Part shown: piece after piece, positions 7,581-15,940 of the stretch
Position numbering within the stretch: the stretch's first letter is position 1
How the letters are laid out: each line of letters begins with the position of its first letter
From: Alistipes_A hominis
GTDB lineage: Bacteria; Bacteroidota; Bacteroidia; Bacteroidales; Rikenellaceae
Assembly: GCF_014288115.1 (NCBI RefSeq)
Contig: NZ_JACOOK010000003.1
Location: forward strand, 186,001-250,000
Reading direction: 5' to 3'
Length of the DNA stretch: 64,000 nucleotides
Notes under the pieces: generated by a model
Seen by the model: only the letters and a program-made list of their open reading frames with translations
The model's database searches: none
What the model was told of the DNA's origin: nothing
Program-made: the position numbers and the translations under genes

Positions 7581-10043
7581 ATGAAAAAGAGTTTGTTGTC
7601 GGGATTGTTTTTGTTGCTATGCTGTGCGGCTTGGGGACAGAAACGTACGGTCGATCCGGTGCGGAACGATTATGTTTACGTCGTGCGCTTCGACCGGATC
7701 GAAACCACAAAAGAGCGGACGGTGGCCGAGGTGACGTTACGCAACGATCCCGCTTCGTGGATCCGTTACGATACGGGATGTTATCTGCGGGAACGCGGCG
7801 GCGACCGGCGGTACAGACTGCTGGCGGCCGAAGGGTTCGAACTGGGTAAGGAGGTTTTTCTACCCGCTCCCGGCGTGTCGAAAGCGCGGTTCGTTTTCGA
7901 ACCGCTGGATGCGGATGTGCGTTGCGTCGATTTTCTCGGCAGACAGAAACCGCTCGAAAATACGTACGGCATTTGGCTGAAAGATGCGCCGTCGCCGCTT
8001 CCGGCGTGGGCTGCGGGTCATTGGATGACTTCCGACGGTTCGAACCGGTGGGTCTGCGGTTTTCTGCCGCAGACGGCGGTGTGGCGGAACGATTTCTGGG
8101 ATTACGGAACGGTGACCCGCAAAGGGAAAACGCTGTGGGTGCAGCTTAAGAATGGCGATCGCGATACGACGCTCTGCTTGAAGGAAGGGCGCGACGGCGC
8201 GCTGCTGCTCGGCTCCGATGGCCGTACGTTCGCGACGCTGGGCCGCGACCTGGTGCGCCGCACTACGCCGGCGGCGGAGTGGAAATACGATCCGGAGAAG
8301 TACCGGAACGAGCTGTATCGTCCGGGCACGGCCGTGATCCGGGGTATTCTGGAAGGGTATACGCCGCAGTTCGGCTTTACGTCGGGAACCCTGATGTCGT
8401 ACGATCCGATAACGCGCCGGGATTGCGCGGCGCTGATCGAGGTGCTTCCGGACGGCCGTTTTTCCGCCGAAATCGAAACGGAACATCCGAAGACCTTGGT
8501 GATGAGCCTGGGACCCGGAACGATCAGGAATTTGTACGTCGAGCCGGGCGATACGCTGATGTGCCGTTTCGTGATGTCGGATCTGCAGAATCCTCAGTGC
8601 AGATCGGGAATGAAGGACTGGAGCCGGTCGCGGTTTATGGGCCGCGCGGCCGAATACAATATGTACCGGATGATCGCCGACCGAATCGTGCCGGCGCAAG
8701 ACAGCGTTTACGGCCGGACTCAGGAGTGCGTCGGGAGAGGGGCTGCCGACGAATACAAGGCGTGGATCGCCGAACGTTTTCGCCGGACGGAAGATTCGTT
8801 GTCGGCTCTGGCGGCCCGTTACGAAATAAGCGGCCGGACGCGGGATCTGCTCTACGCGGAGCATAGTCAGCGGGCATTTTGTAATTTGTTGGACTATGCG
8901 TCGGCGAATCAAAATTCGAAAATCATAAACGGTCGGTTGCGCGACGACGGCGTTTACGAGGCCGAGAGGAATCCCGATTACCGGCCGCTTCCGGCGTCCT
9001 TTTACGATTTCGTTACGATGGAGCGGGTCGACGATCCGCTGATGATTACTACGTCCGATGCGAATTCGGTAATCAGCCGGCTTGTCGTCAGCAGTCCGGT
9101 GATGAATATAGGCCGTATCGCAGACGCATTTTCCGCATTCAGCGGTCTGTTCGGGCCGGGGCTGATCGCGTATATCGCCGGAAAGGTGCGGGAAGGATGT
9201 CCCGACCTGACTCCCGGGCAGCGGGCCGAGTTGGACAGCCTGCCGTTCAAGAGCCGGGGAGAGTCCGTCTCGATCCGGGATACGATGATCAGTCGTCGCT
9301 TCGTGGCTTGTCTCAAAGAGTTCAACGCGCAGCGGGCGAAAGAGCAGGCGCGGCTGGATACGCTGCGCGAAAAATACATGTATGCGAATGCGTTCGATAC
9401 GCTGCGCCGTTACGGATTGGACCGTTGCCTGGCTTACGATTACGCATTGACCGGTTATTTTTACAGCCTCGTGTCGCAGCAACAGCAAAACGAGAATTTT
9501 CGGTTGGATCTTTTCGCGGAAATGACCCGGTTGCTGCCGTATGTCGGGACGCCGTACCTGACCGGTCGGATCGTGCGGGCGTACGAAGAAGCCTCGTCGG
9601 TCGTAATCCGGCCGGTCGAAAAAGACGAGCCGCGAACCAAAGCCGACGACTATTTCGACGAGCTGATCGCTCCGTACAGGGGATACGTGCTATACATCGA
9701 TTTCTGGGGCACCGGATGCGCTCCGTGCAGGCAGGGGATGGTTGAGGCCCGCCAAACGGTCGAAGAGCTGAAAGATTCGAAAATCAAGTTCCTATATATC
9801 ACGTCCGAAGGAATATCCCCGCTTGCGGCTTACGATCGGTTCCTTTCCGAACGCCGGATTCAGGGCGAGCGCCTGAGGCTGTCCGACGATCAGTGGAACT
9901 TGCTTTGTACTAAATTCGACATTTACGGGATTCCGCACTGCGTTGTGGTCGATAAGCAGGGACGGGTGGTCGATAACAATCGATGGAGCCGTTCCGGTCC
10001 CGCGCTTTGTAAAAGCAAGTTGCTGGAACTCGAAAAGCAGTGA
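7581..10043 (+). CDS. Secreted thioredoxin-like protein with large N-terminal region (paralogue 2)
   Basis: An 820-residue paralogue of the preceding gene, collinear over its whole length. The signal peptide is LLSGLFLLLCCAAWGQ, and the mature start KRTVDPVRNDYVYVVRFDRI mirrors the first copy. The C-terminal TlpA/thioredoxin domain has YIDFWGTGCAPC (cysteines near 713 and 716) in place of the CGPC of copy 1, and ends GIPHCVVVDKQG. The changed residue inside the CxxC motif suggests a different redox potential or partner, which is inference. Both copies keep the charged central region with DSLSALAARYEISGRTRDLLYA. A strong hairpin terminator follows at 10087. The function of the long N-terminal part is unknown. 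Confidence 0.75.
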   Translation: MKKSLLSGLFLLLCCAAWGQKRTVDPVRNDYVYVVRFDRIETTKERTVAEVTLRNDPASWIRYDTGCYLRERGGDRRYRLLAAEGFELGKEVFLPAPGVSKARFVFEPLDADVRCVDFLGRQKPLENTYGIWLKDAPSPLPAWAAGHWMTSDGSNRWVCGFLPQTAVWRNDFWDYGTVTRKGKTLWVQLKNGDRDTTLCLKEGRDGALLLGSDGRTFATLGRDLVRRTTPAAEWKYDPEKYRNELYRPGTAVIRGILEGYTPQFGFTSGTLMSYDPITRRDCAALIEVLPDGRFSAEIETEHPKTLVMSLGPGTIRNLYVEPGDTLMCRFVMSDLQNPQCRSGMKDWSRSRFMGRAAEYNMYRMIADRIVPAQDSVYGRTQECVGRGAADEYKAWIAERFRRTEDSLSALAARYEISGRTRDLLYAEHSQRAFCNLLDYASANQNSKIINGRLRDDGVYEAERNPDYRPLPASFYDFVTMERVDDPLMITTSDANSVISRLVVSSPVMNIGRIADAFSAFSGLFGPGLIAYIAGKVREGCPDLTPGQRAELDSLPFKSRGESVSIRDTMISRRFVACLKEFNAQRAKEQARLDTLREKYMYANAFDTLRRYGLDRCLAYDYALTGYFYSLVSQQQQNENFRLDLFAEMTRLLPYVGTPYLTGRIVRAYEEASSVVIRPVEKDEPRTKADDYFDELIAPYRGYVLYIDFWGTGCAPCRQGMVEARQTVEELKDSKIKFLYITSEGISPLAAYDRFLSERRIQGERLRLSDDQWNLLCTKFDIYGIPHCVVVDKQGRVVDNNRWSRSGPALCKSKLLELEKQ
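8034..8300 (+). repeat. Copy B of a near-identical tract shared by the tandem paralogues
   Basis: The partner of 5359-5625. Both encode the stretch from DGSNRWVCGFLPQTAVW to AAEWKYDPEKYR with two or three residue changes, while sequence on either side has diverged. Confidence 0.8.
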
Positions 10044-10086
10044 TCGTTTCGGGCGGGATTACCGTTTTCCGGCGAAAGTAATAAAG

Positions 10087-10119
10087 AAGTCCCCGGTTTA
10101 AATTAGAAACCGGGGACTT
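10087..10119. terminator. Bidirectional hairpin terminator
   Basis: A perfect 13-bp stem (AAGTCCCCGGTTT with AAACCGGGGACTT) with a 7-base loop sits between convergent genes, 43 bases after paralogue 2 and just before the end of the DUF4491 gene. Confidence 0.85.
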
Positions 10120-10127
10120 TGCCGTTT

Positions 10128-10466
10128 TTACCGTTTTTCTTCTTCCGTCCGGCATACTTGTTTCGTCCGGCGTTTCGGGTTGGCCGGGAACCAGCCTTTG
10201 CGGACGCGCTCTTGCTGTTCGAACAGTTCCTTGATCGTCCAGAACGACGAGAACGCGAACACGCCGGCCAGCGCGGCGATCAGTACGTTGTCGGTCAGCA
10301 GCGACCAGGCGATCCCGCCGATTCCGAGCACGAGGAAAATCCACCAGCATCCGGTTCCCCAGTAATATTCGGCTTTGACGACTACCGGGTGAAACAGTCC
10401 GATAATCAAAAAGGTGGCGATCCCGATGACCAGTCCCAGCAAATGATATTCCGTTAAAAATTCCAT
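10128..10466 (-). CDS. DUF4491 family small membrane protein
   Basis: A 112-residue protein with three or four hydrophobic helices: HLLGLVIGIATFLIIGLFHP, then GCWWIFLVLGIGGIAWSLL, then VLIAALAGVFAFSSFWTI. It ends in a basic, polar tail (ELFEQQERVRKGWFPANPKRR). The motif GLFHPVVVKAEYYWGT is characteristic of the DUF4491 family in Bacteroidetes. The biochemical role is unknown. The ATG at 10464-10466 gives the family's usual length; upstream sequence in the same frame belongs to an antisense shadow of the next gene. It is 11 bases downstream of the 363-residue gene on the same strand, so is likely cotranscribed. Confidence 0.8.
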   Translation of the reverse strand: MEFLTEYHLLGLVIGIATFLIIGLFHPVVVKAEYYWGTGCWWIFLVLGIGGIAWSLLTDNVLIAALAGVFAFSSFWTIKELFEQQERVRKGWFPANPKRRTKQVCRTEEEKR

Positions 10467-10477
10467 ATTGTTTTGTT

Positions 10478-11569
10478 TTACAAGTATTTTTGTTCTACGT
10501 AAGTTTCGATCGCCTGTTCCGTTTTTTGTTCCAAGACGTCGAGTTCTTCGCGTAGCAGCATGATTTTTGCGTCCGCGTTGATGTCGAGGTACCGGGCAAG
10601 CTGGGTGACTTCCCCTTCCGGCAACAGTTTCCGCTGCCGCCGGAAGTCGGTCGCTATCGTTTTCAGCAACCGGAGCTGGAATTCGAACGATCCGATCTGT
10701 TCCGGAACCGTTTTTCCCTTCCTGCAAAGCTGCGCCCGATAGCGGGCTACGGGGATGGAACCGCATCTTTCGAGCGACTCCATCGGGAAGGGCCGCCCGG
10801 TACGGATTACCTCGCGGATAATCAAATCGTATACCCTTTTGTTGATCTGCAGTTTTTTGCGCTCCGTCGCGCGGCAGAGCGAATCGACCGATCGGAGCCG
10901 TATCCGTGCGAGCAGCGAATCGTTCGCCGTCGGGATCGGTTGCACGTAGCGACTCCATTGCGGAGTCCAGAGCGCGGCCGCTGCGATCTGTTTTTTATCC
11001 AGCAGCCGACACAGGGCGCCCAGTTCCAGCGCGAGTCTCCGACGTTCGTGGCTTTTTTCCACGACCCGGTTCGTGTTCTCCGGCCCCAGGATGTATTCCG
11101 TGTTTATCGGCCGCCCGTGCGCCCGAAAATCTGCATACAACGTCCGGAGCACGGCCTTTTTGAATACGAGTTCCAGCGAGTCCGTTTCGTCCGGAACGGC
11201 CCGGTAACGGCAGGAGAGGGAAAGGAGACTGTCCCTGCGTCGCTGGGCGGCCGGATAATAGCTCCGGTCGAACGTCTGCAACGAATCGACGGCCCGGACG
11301 TAATCGTCCAGATCGTCGTATCCGAGGCACGGGAACGGAAGCCGGATGTAAGGCTGGTCGGCAACCGTGAGCTCCGCGATCCCCTCGGTGAACAGGATCG
11401 CGTTGATCCGCAGCCTTTTGCTGTCTATGTCTTTTTGGAGTGAGTCCCTGACCGATCTCAGGTGCAGAATGCATGTCTTGCGTTCCGGCGAAAAATCGTC
11501 CGGATTTTCGGCCCGGGCGTGCGGGAACAGCAATACGAACGGGAAGATCAGGCAGATCGGGATTTTCAT
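10478..11569 (-). CDS. Unknown secreted helical protein
   Basis: A 363-residue protein not assigned to a family. The N terminus MKIPICLIFPFVLLFPHARA is a probable signal peptide cleaved after ARA. The rest is rich in Arg, Glu and Leu with repeated DSL(L/C) segments and predicted long helices (YRAVPDETDSLELVFKKAVL, and the C-terminal LREELDVLEQKTEQAIETYV). No catalytic motif or further membrane segment is visible. It sits between another unknown exported protein and DUF4491, with 15- and 11-base gaps, so the three probably form one transcript. The periplasm is its most likely location. Confidence 0.65.
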   Translation of the reverse strand: MKIPICLIFPFVLLFPHARAENPDDFSPERKTCILHLRSVRDSLQKDIDSKRLRINAILFTEGIAELTVADQPYIRLPFPCLGYDDLDDYVRAVDSLQTFDRSYYPAAQRRRDSLLSLSCRYRAVPDETDSLELVFKKAVLRTLYADFRAHGRPINTEYILGPENTNRVVEKSHERRRLALELGALCRLLDKKQIAAAALWTPQWSRYVQPIPTANDSLLARIRLRSVDSLCRATERKKLQINKRVYDLIIREVIRTGRPFPMESLERCGSIPVARYRAQLCRKGKTVPEQIGSFEFQLRLLKTIATDFRRQRKLLPEGEVTQLARYLDINADAKIMLLREELDVLEQKTEQAIETYVEQKYL

Positions 11570-11584
11570 GGCTGCGGCGGATTA

Positions 11585-12391
11585 TTATTTTCGCTCGTCC
11601 TGCAGACGGTACAGATCCTGCCGGGTCAGCCACAGGGCTTCGCGAGCTTCTTCCAGCGAGGCGATGGCCTGCCGCAGTTCGTCGCTGTATTTCATTTCCA
11701 TCTCTTTGTCGGGAGACAGGTATGTGGCGAGATCCGATCCGATGGCTTCCGCGTCTTTCTGTATTTTGTTCTGTAAGTGAGGAACCGGAAACGGCGGAAC
11801 CTCCCGGTTTTGCCTGCGGCAGACCGCAGCGACGGTGCGCAGCAGCGCGGTGTTCGATTCGAGCAGCCTGCGTTCGCGGATCTCCCGCTTCCAGCGGTAT
11901 TCCTCGGAGGTGTGCGACAGGCGGGTGAATATCAGTTCCTGCCCGGCCTTCAGGCGTTCATAGTCCGGTTTCCCGTCCTTTTCCGGAAGGTGTCGCATCA
12001 GCGACAGGTAAGCCGAGTCCTGCATCAGCACCTGGCGCAGTTGTTCCTCCGCATCGTCGAAAGCCCGGCGATAGGCCTTGCAGGAGTCGATTTTCAGGTT
12101 GTAGGATGCGATGTCGAAACGATAGTCGGCCAGCGAATAGACCGGGGCGATGATCCCCTTGCGGTAAGCGATTTCGGTGGCTTCTTCGAACACGGCCCAG
12201 CCCAGTTCTTTTTCCATCTGACGCACCGTGTCTTCGAAACGGCGGACTTCCCTTTGCAGAGAATCCGTTTTTGCGGAAACGGATGAAGATGCCGTCTTTT
12301 CGGCTGCGGGAGAATCCGTGATTCGCGGGCTGAACGACAAGCACAGGCAACCCAGAGCGATCAATCCGGCAACGGCTGCATTTGTTTTCAT
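11585..12391 (-). CDS. Unknown secreted coiled-coil protein
   Basis: A 268-residue protein of no recognised family. It starts with MKTNAAVAGLIALGCLCLSF, a probable signal peptide (a lipoprotein cysteine is possible at GCLC). A Ser/Ala-rich linker and then a helical region follow, with heptad-like segments (DSLQREVRRFEDTVRQMEKE and, at the C terminus, DELRQAIASLEEAREALWL). It resembles its downstream neighbour in composition and in layout, with a short exported leader and helices with DS-L motifs, but I cannot show homology. It follows the DPP-IV-like peptidase after 75 bases on the same strand. Confidence 0.6.
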   Translation of the reverse strand: MKTNAAVAGLIALGCLCLSFSPRITDSPAAEKTASSSVSAKTDSLQREVRRFEDTVRQMEKELGWAVFEEATEIAYRKGIIAPVYSLADYRFDIASYNLKIDSCKAYRRAFDDAEEQLRQVLMQDSAYLSLMRHLPEKDGKPDYERLKAGQELIFTRLSHTSEEYRWKREIRERRLLESNTALLRTVAAVCRRQNREVPPFPVPHLQNKIQKDAEAIGSDLATYLSPDKEMEMKYSDELRQAIASLEEAREALWLTRQDLYRLQDERK

Positions 12392-12466
12392 GCTTTGCAG
12401 GGGTTAGGTTATCTTCCTGCAAGGTAACGAGTTTTTGCCGCATCGCCAAACGGCCGGGGCGTTTTT

Positions 12467-14650
12467 TTACAGATTTTCTTTTACGAATTCGATGCACCGT
12501 TCCAACAGGTGGTGCCGCGCATTGCCCATGCTGTGGTTTTTGTCCGGATAGATCCGCATTTCGAACGGTTTGCCGTGCGCGGTCAGTTGGGCGGCCATTT
12601 CGTAGGTGTTTTGAATGTGCACGTTGTCGTCGGCCGTGCCGTGCGCGATCAACAGTTTTCCTTCGAGCCGGTCGGCGAAACGGATCGGAGAATTGTCGTC
12701 GTAGCCCGACGGATTGTCCTGCGGCATGCCGTTATAAATTTCGGTGTAAACCGTGTCGTAGAAACGCCATGAGGTGACCGGCGCTACGGCGATCGCTATG
12801 CGGAACACGTCGTTGCCTTTCAGAATGCAGTTCAACGCCATGAACCCGCCGTAACTCCAGCCGTAAATGCCGATCCGCGACCCGTCCACGTAAGGCAGCG
12901 ACCCCAGGTAGCGGGCCGCTTCGATCTGGTCTTCGGTTTCGTAGCGTCCCAGTTGCCGGTACGTGCATTTGCGGAACGATTCGCCGCGGAACCCGGTTCC
13001 CCGGCCGTCGACGCAGGCGACGATATAGCCTTGCTGCGCCAGCACGTCCGTCCAGTCCATCGTCCAGCGGTCGGCGACCTGCTGCGATCCGGGACCGCTG
13101 TACTGGGTCATCAGCACCGGGTATTTTTTCGCCGGGTCGAAATCGCCGGGCCGCAGCAGATAGCCGTTCAGTTCGATGCCTTCCGAATTCCGGAACGTGA
13201 AAAATTCTTTGACCGGTACGCCCTGCTCCACCAGCGTATCCCGTAGCGCGGCGTTGTCTTCGAGCGTGCGGATCAGCCGGCCGTCGGCGGCGTGCAGCGT
13301 GATCCGCTCCGGCGTCTCGACGTTCGAAAAGTAACTGATGTAGTAGCGAAACCCTTCGGACGGCAGGATGTTGTAAGTGCCGTCGCCCCCGGTCAGCCGT
13401 TTCTTATCCTTGCCGTCCAGTCGGACCGCATACAGGTCGCGTCTGAGCGGCGAGGTTTCGGTGGACAAGTAGTAAACCCGGTCGTCGGAGACGCCCAGCA
13501 TCGCCGTGACTTCCCACTGTCCGTCGGTCAGTTGTTTCAGAAAGCCTTTGCGGATGCTGTGCAAGTACAGGTGCATGTAGCCGTTCCGTTCGCTGCGGAC
13601 GACGAAACGGTCGCCGTCGGGCAGGAACGTGACGGTCGACCGGTCGGCGTGTTCGACGTAGCGTTCGTCGCGTTCGTCGTAAACGACGCGCGTCGCGCCG
13701 TTGCGGTCGCTCAATAACACTTCGAAGTGATTTTGCAGCCTGTTCAGCCGGTAGAAAGCCAGCTCTCCGGACGGCGTCCACAGCAGGCGCGGAATGTATC
13801 GGTCGGTTTCGCCGCCGGTATCGATCCGGACGGTTTCGCCGGTTTCCAGATCGTGGCAGTAGAGTTCGACGATCGAGTTTTCCTCGCCGGCCTTCGGGTA
13901 CTTGAACGTGTAGTTTTCCGGATACAGCTTCCCGTCGAAACGGTTCATATTGTACTCCCTGACGCGGCTTTCGTCGAACCGCAGCCAGGCGATCCGCCGT
14001 CCGTCGGGCGACCATTCGAACGCCCGCGCGAAGGCGAATTCCTCTTCGTATACCCAGTCGGGGATACCGTTGATGATGTGGTTCTTCCGTCCATCGGAGG
14101 TAATGCGGCGTTCGGCGCCGTCCGCGAGGTCGGCCACGAAAAGGTCGTTGTCGCGAACGAAGGCCACGCGGTGGCCGTCCGGCGAGAAGGCGGCCTGTTG
14201 CTGCGGCCCGCCCGTCGAAAGCCGCCTGAGCGATCCGTCTTTCGTATCGAATATCCAGTATTCGGCCGTGAACGAACGGCGGTACACCGGTTTTACGTCG
14301 GTCGACAGCAAGATGCGGGTTTCGTCGGCGCTGAACCGGTAATCCGTAAAGTCTATCGACGGGGTGGCTGTCGCGCGGTCGAAAATCACGGCCAGCCGTT
14401 CGCCCGTCCGGTAGCTGTATCGGACGATGCGGCCGCTGTCGACCGCCGTATAATGTTCGCCGTCGCGCATACTGCGGACGCCGCCGACGGTTTTCGGCGT
14501 GAACAAACCGCCGCGCAGGTCGGCGTAGTCGAAGCGGCCCTGGGCCGCCGCACCGGGATTCAGGATAAGCGCAGCCATCGTAATCAGGAAAAGTAAACGT
14601 CCGGCGTATCGTCCGCGCCGGGACAGGTCATACCGCGTTTCGAAATTCAT
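12467..14650 (-). CDS. Dipeptidyl peptidase IV-like S9 family serine peptidase
   Basis: A 727-residue exported enzyme. A hydrophobic leader (YAGRLLFLITMAALILNPGAAA) directs it to the periplasm. The first two thirds are a beta-propeller with repeated FSPDG/WSPDG turns and the Glu-bearing region WVYEEEFAFARAFEWS that binds the substrate N terminus in DPP-IV. The alpha/beta-hydrolase domain has the nucleophile in GWSYGGF (Ser near 599), Asp in GTADDNVH (near 674) and His in KNHSMG (near 706), with the same 32-residue Asp-His spacing as DPP-IV. It releases Xaa-Pro dipeptides from peptides. The ATG at 14650 is used rather than an in-frame TTG at 14656. It lies 12 bases after nadC. Confidence 0.9.
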   Translation of the reverse strand: MNFETRYDLSRRGRYAGRLLFLITMAALILNPGAAAQGRFDYADLRGGLFTPKTVGGVRSMRDGEHYTAVDSGRIVRYSYRTGERLAVIFDRATATPSIDFTDYRFSADETRILLSTDVKPVYRRSFTAEYWIFDTKDGSLRRLSTGGPQQQAAFSPDGHRVAFVRDNDLFVADLADGAERRITSDGRKNHIINGIPDWVYEEEFAFARAFEWSPDGRRIAWLRFDESRVREYNMNRFDGKLYPENYTFKYPKAGEENSIVELYCHDLETGETVRIDTGGETDRYIPRLLWTPSGELAFYRLNRLQNHFEVLLSDRNGATRVVYDERDERYVEHADRSTVTFLPDGDRFVVRSERNGYMHLYLHSIRKGFLKQLTDGQWEVTAMLGVSDDRVYYLSTETSPLRRDLYAVRLDGKDKKRLTGGDGTYNILPSEGFRYYISYFSNVETPERITLHAADGRLIRTLEDNAALRDTLVEQGVPVKEFFTFRNSEGIELNGYLLRPGDFDPAKKYPVLMTQYSGPGSQQVADRWTMDWTDVLAQQGYIVACVDGRGTGFRGESFRKCTYRQLGRYETEDQIEAARYLGSLPYVDGSRIGIYGWSYGGFMALNCILKGNDVFRIAIAVAPVTSWRFYDTVYTEIYNGMPQDNPSGYDDNSPIRFADRLEGKLLIAHGTADDNVHIQNTYEMAAQLTAHGKPFEMRIYPDKNHSMGNARHHLLERCIEFVKENL

Positions 14651-14662
14651 CGGCAAAAGAGA

Positions 14663-15526
14663 TTATTCGCCGGCCTTACACGCTTTCAGGCTCAAGTCGA
14701 GGCTCTTGATTTGGTGCGTCAGCGCGCCGACCGAGATGAAGTCTACGCCGCATTCGGCATATTCGCGCAGGTTTTTCAGCGTGATGCCGCCCGACGATTC
14801 GGTTTCGTACCGTCCGCCGATCAACGCGACCGCCTCGCGGGTCGTCTCCGGCGAGAAGTTGTCGAGCATGATCCGGTCTACGCCGCCTACCGAGAGCACT
14901 TCGCGGATGTCGTCCAGCGATCGCACCTCGACTTCGATCGGGATATTTTTGCCTTTCTCTTTCAGGTAGGCCTGCGTCTTGCGGATCGCCGGCGTGATGC
15001 CGCCGGCGAAGTCGATGTGGTTGTCCTTGAGGATCACCATGTCGAACAGTCCGATGCGGTGGTTGCCGCCGCCGCCGATGCGGACGGCCATCTTGTCCAG
15101 CACGCGCATGCCCGGCGTGGTTTTGCGCGTGTCGATCACCTGTGTTTTGAGCCCGTCCAGTTCCTGGACGTAAACGGCCGTCTGCGTCGCTACGCCGCTC
15201 ATCCGCTGCATGATGTTCAGCAGGATGCGTTCGGCCTGCAACAATGAGATCAGCCGTCCTTCGACGTAAAAGGCGATGTCGCCCGGTTGGACGCGCGCGC
15301 CGTCGTCGAGCCGTTTTTCGAATTTCGCTTCCGGATCGAGCCGGCGCAGCACGGTTTCGGCGACTTCGACGCCGGCCAGGACGCCTTCCTGCTTGACGAG
15401 CAGCTTCATCCGGCCGCGTTCGTCGTGCGGGATGCACGCGAGCGACGAATGGTCGCCGTCGCCGATGTCCTCGCGGATGGCCAGTTCGATCAGGTCGTTG
15501 ACGAACGGGATATATTCTTCCTTCAT
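14663..15526 (-). CDS. nadC: Nicotinate-nucleotide pyrophosphorylase (carboxylating)
   Basis: A 287-residue quinolinate phosphoribosyltransferase of full length. It converts quinolinate and PRPP to nicotinate mononucleotide in de novo NAD synthesis. Visible marks are AIREDIGDGDHSS at the N terminus, ILLNIMQRMSGVAT, the basic substrate-binding TRKTTPGMRVLDK, GNHRIGLFDMVILKDNH, and the phosphate-binding SSGGITLKNL. The ATG at 15526 gives the normal start MKEEYIPFV; an earlier frame extension has no family support and would precede the predicted transcript. The -7 element at 15557-15564 is just upstream. No nadA or nadB is nearby. The peptidase gene follows after 12 bases. Confidence 0.95.
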   Translation of the reverse strand: MKEEYIPFVNDLIELAIREDIGDGDHSSLACIPHDERGRMKLLVKQEGVLAGVEVAETVLRRLDPEAKFEKRLDDGARVQPGDIAFYVEGRLISLLQAERILLNIMQRMSGVATQTAVYVQELDGLKTQVIDTRKTTPGMRVLDKMAVRIGGGGNHRIGLFDMVILKDNHIDFAGGITPAIRKTQAYLKEKGKNIPIEVEVRSLDDIREVLSVGGVDRIMLDNFSPETTREAVALIGGRYETESSGGITLKNLREYAECGVDFISVGALTHQIKSLDLSLKACKAGE

Positions 15527-15556
15527 GTTCTTTTCGATTATAAGTTTATAACGCAG

Positions 15557-15564
15557 CAAAGGTA
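15557..15564 (-). promoter_or_regulatory. -7 element of nadC
   Basis: TACCTTTG on the reverse strand fits the Bacteroidetes consensus, about 30 bases before the chosen nadC start. Confidence 0.45.
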
Positions 15565-15708
15565 AAAAAAAATACGTATGCCGCTGTTTTTATCGGCCGC
15601 CGTCCGTCCGGTTCGCTTTGTATGGGCCGATCCGCCGTATTTTCCGGATTCCGTGAATTTTCGAAGCCGAAGGAATTGTGGTTCACCCTCAAAAAAGCGG
15701 GTAATAAT

Positions 15709-15940
15709 TTTTATTGTTTTTTAAAAAGTTCTACCTTTGCTCGATCAACGGACGCCCAGGCATTTCGTAACCGGTTTGTTATAGTGCCCGGATGTCTGTT
15801 AACCGGTTGGATGATAACGATATGATCGGCGTTATGCCGGTTTGAGCATCATAGGCGGCGCGCGGAACGAAGACCGGAAACAGGATTCTTTCGCTTATTT
15901 TGCCGCAGTACATTAGGGAAGAAACAAGAAAACGAAAGTT
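15709..15940 (+). promoter_or_regulatory. Promoter and long leader of the ilv operon
   Basis: A -33-like TTTT (15709-15712), 19 bases and TACCTTTG (15732-15739) form a promoter. The leader then runs about 195 bases to ilvD, long for this genome. It contains the palindrome AACCGGTT twice (15769-15776 and 15801-15808) and a 17-codon open frame (15792-15845, ending PV-stop) with Val, Leu, Ile, Val, Val codons. No clear intrinsic terminator is seen. An operator or leader-based control of branched-chain amino acid synthesis is plausible but unproven. Confidence 0.5.

Noticed and set aside
7860..9488. A 542-residue reverse-strand frame opposite the second paralogue
   Set aside because: Antisense shadow of a gene with a signal peptide and thioredoxin domain; it shares the shadow composition seen opposite the first copy.
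15792..15845. 17-codon frame in the ilv leader treated as an ilv leader peptide
   Set aside because: It has only five branched-chain codons, not in a row, and no attenuator terminator is visible, so it is noted in the leader entry but not called as a gene.
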